This document shows, piece by piece, positions 9,568 through 19,100 of a stretch of DNA of 64,000 nucleotides. The stretch is from Henningerozyma blattae CBS 6284. Lineage: Eukaryota; Ascomycota; Saccharomycetes; Saccharomycetales; Saccharomycetaceae. The translations under genes and the position numbers were made by a program. The notes under the pieces are model-generated. The model saw nothing but the letters and a program-made list of their open reading frames with translations. It did not search any database and was not told the DNA's origin. The DNA is taken from positions 892,378 to 956,377 of the forward strand of contig NC_020192.1 in NCBI RefSeq assembly GCF_000315915.1. The letters run 5' to 3'. The stretch's first letter is position 1, and the number at the start of each line of letters is the position of its first letter.

Positions 9568-11447
9568 TCAGGAAACTGTTCGAGTGATAGTTAATGCCAA
9601 CGCGATAAGAAATGTATCTAAATCGACAGGTAAGTTAGTAAAATTTTCTGACAGACACACCAGGGGGAGTCGACCTAAGTTTCTACCACTCATCTTCAAT
9701 TTCTACACAATATATCTTTTTGATTATTCGTTTTTTTGATCATCTAAAGATGAGAGAAAAAAGCATGTATTTGTGTTAGTAAACTATCAAAGCACGTTAT
9801 GGTATTCTGGTGGAAATAAAGTATAATTATACATACGTTACATTTTTCGGCTAAAAGAGTAATAAGGCTTTGATAACTCTGACCTTTTAGGGGATCCGAT
9901 TGATTGGCATATTTATTGGTGAGCACGCCTTTATTGAGTAGTTCTTGGAAACTAGAGTTTAAAATTTTAATAATCCCACTTACTGAAGGAGAACCTACAT
10001 AAAATATTGCATCTGCCCTATCTTTGAATGCAGGATCCAGTGATTCCAGCAAATTGGAAGTTGCCAATACTAGAAAGTTGTTATATTTTTTTAAAGAATC
10101 CAAATTTGTTAGCAAGGTACTTACTACTTTTACACTGTCCATAGATTCATTCTTTCCTAATAAGCTTTGTCTTGAAAGAGCAATCGTCTCAACTTCATCA
10201 ATAAGAAGACAAACAAATATATTTCTACCTTCATATATTTTCAGTAACTTGTGGATGTCATTGAATATGGTTGATATATTTTTTGTAGATTCTCCGAACC
10301 ATCTAGAGAATATTTTAGAGCATTGTAATTCAACGAGTATGCCCTTAGGCTCTTGAATAGTATTAAAATCCAGTTCATAATTATTTCCCTGTCTTACTGA
10401 CAACTTTTGGCATAATGCTTTGCAAATAGATGTTTTCCCAGTTCCTGGTGGTCCATGTAATAGGAGTAGCTTGTTATTTGAAATATTAGATATGTTGAAA
10501 TCTTTTGATCTCCCTATATTTGTAAAATCAGCTACTTTTAGAGCTATTGTTGAATGTGAGTAGATCTTCTGTTTTAAATTATTTTCGAAATGTAAGGATT
10601 CCCATACACCTTCGAATTCAGAAGATGGCAAACTTGTAATAGTTGTAAATTCAATTGTTTTTTTTGAAATATTTAGTGAAGATAGTCCTTTTTTTGAAAA
10701 GCTTTCAGCATCTGTAACCACTGTTAATTCATCATCGGACATCATGTTTTCACCATCATTATCCGATTCATTTTCATCACTATCTTTATTGATATATATA
10801 TTATTAAAGTCATCCACCAAGCTTTTGGATATATCTGAATTCTTAGGCTTGGGCTCAATATTGTAAAATATATTATATTGGTAATGTGCTTCTTTAAAAT
10901 GGCCTACTCTTCTCGTTTGTTCTTGTTCCTTAGTGTTTATTGTATCATCAAGAATTGATCTAATTTTTCTTTGTAAAAATTCATAAGAATTGGTTGGATT
11001 ATGTAAACTATACGTTGAATGATTTTCTAATTCGAATTCAACAAGTTCTTCACAATAAATTTTTACTACAAATAAAGATAGTATTAAATTATAATTGAAG
11101 TCACAAATTTCATTTAAAGATTTACCTTCAGCTATATTATAAAACATAACTTTAATTAAGGAACAAATTAATTTTTTTTGAGCTTCAGATGGAGGAGTTT
11201 TTATTGAAATGGAGCCTTGGCCTTCAATAAAAAGATCACTTTGAGTAATGATCAATCCATTGAGCGAGTTATGTGGCAGTTTGCAAATTTTCTTTTGTAC
11301 AACTAATTTGAGAATTTGTAAGAAATTTTTCATCGAATATGTATTTTCTTCATTATCCTGTGTAGAATTTTTGGGATGCAAATCCTGTAATATTGCATTA
11401 ACTTCCAACAGTGAACATTCAGACACTTGAATATCAACCATAAACAT
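9568..11447 (-). CDS. PCH2: PCH2: AAA+ ATPase of the meiotic checkpoint, two exons
   Basis: Pch2 (TRIP13 family) remodels HORMA proteins such as Hop1 in meiosis. Exon 1 is 11447-9837 (537 codons) and exon 2 is 9702-9568 (44 codons), giving 581 residues against 564 in S. cerevisiae. Exon 1 carries Walker A GPPGTGKT near residue 335, Walker B LLIDEVE near 417 and sensor-1 ATSN near 460. Exon 2 encodes the conserved lid, MSGRNLGRLPL, which corresponds to the SGR-LRKLP motif of the family. The exon-1 frame runs on into the intron and stops at 9744, which would remove this lid. S. cerevisiae PCH2 also has an intron near its 3' end. The gene lies just upstream of GDT1 on the same strand, as in S. 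cerevisiae. Confidence 0.92.
9703..9836 (-). other. PCH2: PCH2 intron, 134 nt
   Basis: The donor GTATGT is at 9836-9831, after a complete Asn codon. A perfect TACTAAC branch site is at 9781-9775. The TAG acceptor at 9705-9703 restores the conserved Lys-Leu-Lys-Met-Ser-Gly-Arg frame. An earlier TAG lies at 9746-9744; its use would give a stop after 15 codons. The chosen acceptor is about 73 nt from the branch adenosine, which is long for yeast. Confidence 0.85.
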
Positions 11448-11886
11448 TTTTTTATAATTACAGTAGTATTTATTAGTTAATAAAGCTTTTGAAATTTTAA
11501 TTGAATAAAGATACGTATTTTTTTTTAATCGTTTTTTATATTTCCTTTAGTGTAGTTTAACCGCCAACGGATATTAAATTAGGATCTTCCCTTTAAAATA
11601 AAAAGTGAATTAAATAGTAGAAAAAAGAATAAATAGTTTTGAAGTGATTATATACATGTACCTTTTTCTCTTTAATGTAAATATGGGGAAATTAAATGCT
11701 ATTAGAAATCTTGAAATAATTAACTTTTAGTTTCTAGAATTATCAATTTTTAAATAAAAATTTTAATTTTTTGTTAAATTAAGGGTTTGAAAACAAAATC
11801 GTAAAAAGCATCAGAAATATACAGTACTTAACTTAACTTGCTTCAACAGACTTTCTATATATCTAAAATCCTTTATATAGTATACA
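11448..11886. other. BRO1 3' / PCH2 5' intergenic region
   Basis: AT-rich DNA between the BRO1 stop and the PCH2 start, without a gene. A URS1-like word lies at 11557-11567. Confidence 0.6.
11557..11567 (-). promoter_or_regulatory. Weak URS1-like site upstream of PCH2
   Basis: On the PCH2 strand the sequence is TTGGCGGTTAA, about 110 bases upstream of the start. It keeps the GGCGG core of the Ume6 site TSGGCGGCTA but has two mismatches. Meiotic genes of S. cerevisiae carry URS1 at this distance, which makes the position suggestive. Confidence 0.3.
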
Positions 11887-14592
11887 TCATTTACTAAATT
11901 TCGAATACAGATCTTCATCAAAAACAGAAGGTTTATTATAAAAGTCTGTAGGATTTCTTTGTAAATTTTTCATCTCCCGTTCATTCTCTTTCTTAAAAAC
12001 CATCGGATCAGCATTCTTTGGTGGCTTTGGTGGAATGTTGGAGTACGGCATTGGAGTGGGAATAGCAGATGGAGCTATTGGCATTTGTGTTTGTGGTGCA
12101 ATAGTAGGTTGTGCAAAGGCACCTGGCATTGGTGCCATTGGTGTATAAGCAGGTGGTAATTGAGTTTGTGTTTGAGACTGAGGTTGAGGAACAGGAATCT
12201 GAGGTTGTGTTTGATACTGTGTATTAATAGGATAATGCTGTGGAGTCATAGTCACATTAGGAGAATTAAACGTCGATTGCTGAAGTGGTGGGGAAGTAAT
12301 AGTCATATTACTAAAACTCGAAGATAAATTACTAGGCTGAGGAGGTAATGCAGGCGGAACCAATGAAGGTTTGGCTGGGAGTAATGGTGAAGATAAAGCT
12401 GAGTTTGGGTTTGATGGTGAGGTGCTGTTGTTTGCTGAACTTGTTACATTTAGCAAATCTTTGGTTATTTTTAATAATGATTCATAAAAATTCAAACCCT
12501 TTGGTAAATCAATTTGAAAAATTTCAAAATTTTTCATAGAAATTTCCAAGTTTGTAACAAAATTTTCACATTCTTTGATCTTTTGATCATCTTCTTTTGA
12601 ATGATCGTTAAATCCAGAAACTTTAAATATTTGATCCAATTTTAATTTAATGTCATTAATATTTGAATTCTGTTTAAAAATCGTTGTTTCAATTCTAGTG
12701 GTTAGAGGAGTAAATTTCTCCAATTCATTTTCGAAAAGTTCATTTAATTCAGATTCATTTTTTTCAAGATTAACAATTAAGGTTCTAGTAATATCATCTT
12801 TGGCAACTTCATCTTTTAATTCTAATATAATTCTTTCTCTTTCGTCTTTTAATAATTTTAAATCTTCTGCCATCTGTTTAACATTGCTTAAATCATTTAA
12901 TATTTGATTTTGTTTGTCATCATCCATATCAATCAAGCTTGGAGATAAGTTTTCTGCCGGTAACAATTTATTAAAGTTTAACCAAACTTTATCATTATCC
13001 ATCAATAATCTTAAATTATCATTTTGTGTATTAATTAATGCAAATAATTTTTCATCCGAATTCGAAGCCTCTAATAAGGAGGATTTTAATTTAACGATAT
13101 TTGCCATTTGATCCTTGGGAATAAGTGGCAGCAATTCTTGAATCTCTTTACGCTTATTAATCACCATATTGATTTGATTTGGAATATCTTTAAAATTTTT
13201 ATTATTAAAAGTGTCAAGAATTAAACTAACCTTATTTTTTAAGATTTCCCATTTTGGATTTTCGAATTGAGAATTTGAATTTGAATTCTTATACATGGAT
13301 TCTAGTTTTGGCAATAAAGTATGTAAACTTGTAAAGTCCATAAATGAAGTATATTCTAGATCTGCAACTTGAGAGTTATCTAGTTCTTTTCTCAATAATG
13401 TAAGATTTTTTGTCTCAGAATAGATACTATCTTTTTCAAAAATATCCATTGGTATAATACCCTTGAATAGAATATCTGCTTTTCCTTGGATCTTATCCAT
13501 AAAAGACTTTAACATAGTCTCTAACCAATTTTCTAATTTAATAGCATCCATTGGCTTTATAGTGTCCAAAGAAACAGTTGACGATGGAATTATATCATGG
13601 TAAATATAATCATTGTCTTTATTCAATTGTTGTTTTTTCTTAACAATTAAACTTTCAAAGGAATCAAAATCAATAAACTCATTTAAATGATGCCTAAAAT
13701 GAATAGATTCATGAATTTCCTTAGAGGCTAATTCCAAATATGCGATGGCTTGTCCATATTTACTTGTTTGTTCCAAGAACATAGCATGGTTAAATGCTGT
13801 AATGGATCTAAATAATCTCCATTTCCCCGTTATAATATTTCTCCATATTGGATCACCATAAGTTTTTGATTTTTCTTCTCCAGGGTTTCCTAGGAAATCG
13901 TGACATCTTGTATATAAGTTAGCTGTTGAACTTGCCAATTTACTAATCAGAGAAGCTTGCTTATTCTCATTAATATCATTATTATTGACTAATTTAAATA
14001 CAAACATTTCTTGTGCCTGAGCATGGGCCAAGTCTTTTAAAAATTTGGTATTTTCTGTTTGTAAATCTCTAGATGGGGGATTCAAAAAATTCTCTGATAT
14101 GTAATGAAAACATGACATAGCCTGTGTCATATACTTAATTGAATCCTTCGAATCAGCATCATTGATATGTTCTTTGGAAGCTTTCACTAGAATAGCCGCT
14201 ATGTTATACAAGGTGCAGGCCTTCTCGAAAGCTAAATTACTCTGTGTGTATTTGACTGATGATCCACCATCTTCCGAAATTTCAGCAACTGTCGAATATT
14301 CAGCCTCATACCACGTAAAATCCATTTTAAATTGTGGACTCTTATTACCCAAACGAAGGTACAATTGTTCCAAGTAAGCGTAATACATTAAATTCTGGTC
14401 CAAATGCGATTCCGGAGATAACTCTCCATTGGCATTATCCCTAAGATGATCTAACTTTGAGGCTAATTTTTCATCATAAAACCTCGACCATTGATGAGAG
14501 CCATAAGTTTTCTTCAAGTAAGACGATAGGCCTTTTTTCCAACTAACTTTTTCTGTATCTTTCAGTAGCAGATCAATAACGTATGCTTTCAT
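11887..14592 (-). CDS. BRO1: BRO1: ESCRT-associated endosomal sorting protein
   Basis: A 901-residue Alix/Bro1-family protein (844 in S. cerevisiae). It acts at endosomes with ESCRT-III (Snf7) and recruits the deubiquitinase Doa4 during cargo sorting into multivesicular bodies. The Bro1 domain covers about 1-385 and opens with the conserved KDTEKVSWKKGLSSYLKKTYG. A coiled V domain follows (about 390-715). A Pro/Gln-rich tail (about 745-870) contains PPKPP, and the end PSVFDEDLYSKFS closely matches the S. cerevisiae end. The related RIM20 lacks this ending, so BRO1 is the better call. Synteny agrees: BRO1 is YPL084W, two genes from MOT1. Confidence 0.95.
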   Translation of the reverse strand: MKAYVIDLLLKDTEKVSWKKGLSSYLKKTYGSHQWSRFYDEKLASKLDHLRDNANGELSPESHLDQNLMYYAYLEQLYLRLGNKSPQFKMDFTWYEAEYSTVAEISEDGGSSVKYTQSNLAFEKACTLYNIAAILVKASKEHINDADSKDSIKYMTQAMSCFHYISENFLNPPSRDLQTENTKFLKDLAHAQAQEMFVFKLVNNNDINENKQASLISKLASSTANLYTRCHDFLGNPGEEKSKTYGDPIWRNIITGKWRLFRSITAFNHAMFLEQTSKYGQAIAYLELASKEIHESIHFRHHLNEFIDFDSFESLIVKKKQQLNKDNDYIYHDIIPSSTVSLDTIKPMDAIKLENWLETMLKSFMDKIQGKADILFKGIIPMDIFEKDSIYSETKNLTLLRKELDNSQVADLEYTSFMDFTSLHTLLPKLESMYKNSNSNSQFENPKWEILKNKVSLILDTFNNKNFKDIPNQINMVINKRKEIQELLPLIPKDQMANIVKLKSSLLEASNSDEKLFALINTQNDNLRLLMDNDKVWLNFNKLLPAENLSPSLIDMDDDKQNQILNDLSNVKQMAEDLKLLKDERERIILELKDEVAKDDITRTLIVNLEKNESELNELFENELEKFTPLTTRIETTIFKQNSNINDIKLKLDQIFKVSGFNDHSKEDDQKIKECENFVTNLEISMKNFEIFQIDLPKGLNFYESLLKITKDLLNVTSSANNSTSPSNPNSALSSPLLPAKPSLVPPALPPQPSNLSSSFSNMTITSPPLQQSTFNSPNVTMTPQHYPINTQYQTQPQIPVPQPQSQTQTQLPPAYTPMAPMPGAFAQPTIAPQTQMPIAPSAIPTPMPYSNIPPKPPKNADPMVFKKENEREMKNLQRNPTDFYNKPSVFDEDLYSKFSK

Positions 14593-15008
14593 ATTTTGCT
14601 TCTTTTTTTGTGTTTTTTCAGGTTTTTTTTATGATTTTTGATAAAATAGTAAATTCTAAGTAGTTGAATATAGGTTATATTTTAAAATATTTAATTGTAC
14701 ATTCTATAGCAACCAAAAACTCATCAAATTCTTTTCATTATTTTCTGGATCTTAAAAATGTCCCCTTGGTTCATTCTCTAAAATTTAATACTAAATTGCC
14801 AAATATCTCGGGTCTCATTTTATTCCGACAAAAAACATATGGATAATGATAATAATAGAAAAATAGCAAATCGAAAAATGCTAAAAAAGGGTTTAGAATA
14901 TGGCATCGATATTTTATTTCAAAATAATTAAACGCTAGTAAAGTCAGAACAAAAAATACAAAACATCAGCAAGGAGGGAGATATTTCTCTTTAGTAAACA
15001 TCTGAGCA
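14593..15008. other. Divergent BRO1-MBA1 promoter region
   Basis: About 415 AT-rich bases between two divergently transcribed genes. I see no gene and no strong motif. Confidence 0.6.
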
Positions 15009-15854
15009 ATGCTACTTTCAATTCAGAGTTCCAAACTACTCATACAGCCGTTCGTTCCACTGTCAAGCAGACGTTCTTTCGTGATAACTCGATACCTTCT
15101 AAATGACACAGAAAAAAATATATCTAAACTAGCAGCAAAGTCACAGAAAAAAAAGGCAGATAAACCTATTGGTGTTAGAAATCTGGGAGTTGCCACCCAA
15201 TTATATATTCCACCTACTGGCAAATCTCTGGTTGGGCTATGGAAAACCCATCCTAAACTTTATCTGCAATGTGTATTTCGTCGAATGTTCAACTTAGGTC
15301 TTAATACAATTCAAATTGCTGTATGGAGACATCAAACAGGACTTTCCCCACAATTTGCATTATGGAGAACGAAAGCTACTAAACTTTATGCTGATGTTCA
15401 TTCCTCGTTTGCCAAGAAATCATTGGCTCCCGTAAATGATAAAATTTCAATATGGGTACAAGATGCATTATCCTCACGTCTACAACAACTACCAAGATCT
15501 GTGTCATTGGATTGGAAGCTGTTAAAGTTTCATAAAGTTCCAAAGATTGTCTCTTTACAATGTTTGATGATTCCAGGGACACCGTTAGAATATTTACAAA
15601 TCGTATATAGGTTTGAGACTCGCCAACGATTAATCCGTTTTGATAAAATAACAGGCAAAACTGAAAAATATGATAGGGATGTTGTAGATAATATGGCATT
15701 CATTTGTCAAGCTGAGACTAACAAAGTTTATTTGATCGGGTCTGTTTTTGAAAGTAAGCCTACTGATACATTTAAAAGAGATATTAAACTGGATAATAAA
15801 GTAGCCCTTACAAGAATAGTGAAGAATGCAGATATATACAGAGTCTCTGATTGA
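15009..15854 (+). CDS. MBA1: MBA1: mitochondrial ribosome receptor at the inner membrane
   Basis: A 281-residue protein (278 in S. cerevisiae). Mba1 binds mitochondrial ribosomes at the inner membrane and helps insert mitochondrially encoded proteins with Oxa1. The N-terminus has no acidic residue for ~30 residues and several Arg, as in a matrix-targeting presequence. The body has the Tim44/Mba1-like region, with LQIVYRFETRQRL and IRFDKITGKTEKYDRD near 200-225. It is divergent from BRO1. In S. cerevisiae MBA1 (YBR185C) is next to PCH2 (YBR186W), so BRO1 here sits between two YBR genes. This is clear evidence of interleaved sister regions. Confidence 0.92.
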   Translation: MLLSIQSSKLLIQPFVPLSSRRSFVITRYLLNDTEKNISKLAAKSQKKKADKPIGVRNLGVATQLYIPPTGKSLVGLWKTHPKLYLQCVFRRMFNLGLNTIQIAVWRHQTGLSPQFALWRTKATKLYADVHSSFAKKSLAPVNDKISIWVQDALSSRLQQLPRSVSLDWKLLKFHKVPKIVSLQCLMIPGTPLEYLQIVYRFETRQRLIRFDKITGKTEKYDRDVVDNMAFICQAETNKVYLIGSVFESKPTDTFKRDIKLDNKVALTRIVKNADIYRVSD

Positions 15855-16130
15855 ATGATAATAACCACAACCACAACACCGAATCCTACCAATTTCCTCA
15901 TATTTTGATGTCTTGTAAATACGCTATTATAGTTTCTTGTATATAAACTTACCTATATACATAACAAATAATATACACAATATTTATTCATTTAGTATTT
16001 AATGCATTGACATAATTATGCGATCTTCTCTTCTTCTTTGCATTAGGGGTATTACTAGTTCTATTAAGTAGATCTTCTATTCCCTCATATCTACTTCCGG
16101 GATTTGTGGGGATATACCTTCTAGGGGTAC

Positions 16131-19100
16131 TCAGTGTAGGTGAATGGGCTCATTTATGGGCGGTGGTGAGACATGTGGGGAAAGTTGATTAGTAGCGGAT
16201 ATATTTATGTTATAAGGATTATATTGTCGGATACTTTTTTCTGTTTGTTGGATTTTATCAAGATTGGTAACATTCAAATATTCTTGAGGTGGTCGATTAT
16301 CAACAGACTCTGACCGAACCCATCTTTTCAAATCCTCATCATAGTGGAATGTTGAAGATGTACCTAGTTTTGCCTTTGGTACTCTATTGAACCATGTAAA
16401 TAACTTGCTACTAACAGTTCCTACTTGACTGTGAGTGTATGGGTTATCCTGCTGATTGTTAGACTGTTTTGATTCTTTCTCTGGGACATCATCAGATTCA
16501 CTTTCTGAATCAGAACTATCCTCTATGATATCTTCATATTCATTTTTAACTGGTTTAAACTGATTTTCATTAGTTTCTGATTTAGATTTGATCATAGGTG
16601 CAAAGAGGTTATCTGTGATCTTTTCACTTTCTTTAATCGGTCCAAAATTGTTTACAGATGTGGATACACTATTCATCGAAGGGTTTCCTGCTGAAGTTAG
16701 GGCATCATTATGCGATAATGATCTTTTATGAGAAAATGACAATGATTTTAGTGAAGAGGTTTTATCCAATGTTTCAAACTGTTGATTATTGGTTTCAGCT
16801 GAAGATTCTTTAAATTTTAAGTCATTTTCTAAGTTTTCTTTTACTACAGAAATATTTTTATCCGTTGCATTACTAATAAATTGATTCTTGGATGTTGTAA
16901 CAGTTTGTTTCTCATCTTGCTCTATAGGGTCGTTTAAAATTGAATTTATTGTGACTTTATCTGGAACGATCTTATCCTTGGAAGAAGGATTCTTAATATT
17001 AGATATATGAACCTGTCTTTCCACATATCTAGTTGGACTTGTGGCAATAATTTTCTTAAATTCTGTGGAAGGTAAAATTGCTGGAATATTAGCAGGCGAA
17101 TTAGTTGTATTAACTTTTCTAATGAGAGAAGTATCATTGTGAAATATATTTTTATCAAGATTTCTATTTTCAAAATTGCTCTTTGTTTTCTCCATTGGGA
17201 AACTTTTATTATTCGTCTCTCCTTGTGATTGATCATGTAAAATATTTCTTGCTGAGTTAGTTCCACTTAAATAACCATTAATATTATTTGCGGGTATAAA
17301 TAAGGACTCTCCTTTTGTTTTATTTACACTAGGAATATTTGTAAATGATCTAGTGTTTGAGAGTTTAGAAGGAGAGTACATATTTGGGAAAAAAGAATAA
17401 ATATTATTCCCATTTTGATTTATTGAATTTAATTCGTTAGAAGGATTATTATTGAATGCAGAAAATGATGGGAGTTTATTATTTATCCAATTTTGATCGT
17501 TACTATTGAGTCTAGAACTCATTTGGGTAGCAATGTCTTGTATTCCATTTTTATTATCTTCAAAATCATCAAGAGAATCACCTCCAATATATTTATTGAA
17601 TGATTTATCAAGTTGACCCCAAACAGAAGTCATTGCCGGTTTCACTAACCATGCATTTTTATTATTTATATCTGTAATCTTATTTTGATAATCATGAATC
17701 TGTGACTCAATAATTCTTACCTCTAAAATATCTTTATTTTTAGTAGTAATAGATTTAAGTTTACCTAAGATATCATCAAAATATTTTGAAGCTTTATTTA
17801 ATAAATTATTTTCAAATAATATTTTAGCATGCTGAGATTTTAATTTTAACAAAAATATATTGAAATTTGTTTGATATTTTAAGTTAAAAGTAAAATCATA
17901 AATTTCAGTAAATAGTATCGATAAAATGGAATTACTTTCACAAATTTTATTAAAATAAATATCAGTGTCTGATAACATTTCATTTTTCAAAGGTAAATGT
18001 ATTATCATGAAAATTATTGTCGAAGGTAAGGTTTGATCAAATTTTGCAAGGAATATTCCAAATTCCAGTAAGAATTCCTTTAAAACTATTGGAATTGAAT
18101 TTTCATACTTATTATTATTGCTAGTTTTAAAAATTTCATCATTAAGATTATTTAGAAGAAATCCAACAATAATGTTCCAATTTTCAATAAACCATTTTTG
18201 TTGGGATCGATCTTTATATAATTTACCAATCAAATTTTTGGTATTACCATTGAATACTTGGAAAGTAACATTTAATAAATGATGGATACAATAAGAGGCT
18301 AAAGTGTTATTATTAAATTCTTGTTGTAAGCATGTTTCCATAATTTTAGACCATTCTTCTTTTTTCATTAAATTCCCAATTAATAAAGCCAAATTAAAAT
18401 CTTTTTTCGAAAGAGCTAATTTTACAGCATTTTTATGATCTCCATTCTGCAGATAAGCAAAACATTTTAATTGACTAAAACTGTCAAGTTTTATGGAATT
18501 AGAATCATTAGTATTAATATTACTACTACTAATCAATGGTAAATTATTTTTTGTGAGATTTAAAATTTGATTATCAATAGAATTTTGTTCTAACATAGAG
18601 TTCAAATTATTTTGATTATATAAAAATTTTGACATCATTTTAATATTTTTGTTTGTTGCAATATCATCATCATTAAGTAAAACCAATAAAATATTAAAAA
18701 TAATTTTAACATTTGAATCGATTAATAATTCATGATGATTTTTTTGTAAATCATTTAACCACTGAATTATAGTATCATTTTTAATTTTTTTATTAATTAA
18801 TGGCCCTGGGAATGACTCCAAATAACCATCAGTCTTTAAAATATTAGAAATTGGAACTATTTTTAAATTTTCAATAGAATTTGAGTTTTGATTTAAAACA
18901 TATGGTAAATCAATTGGAAGCAAAGGTAAACCATAAACAAAATTAGTTGAAGAAGACCAATTAAAAATGGGGAATTGTGTTTGTAATAATTCATTATTAC
19001 TTCTTTCTTCCAACTTACAATTAGATGTAGTAATAATGCCAGTGTTATTCAATTGAGTTAGATCTCTTGAATAATATTTTGATAGAGAATTTGAATTTGA

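Noticed and set aside
9533..9739. 68-residue plus-strand frame between GDT1 and PCH2
   Set aside because: It overlaps PCH2 exon 2 and the intron on the opposite strand and shows no family features.
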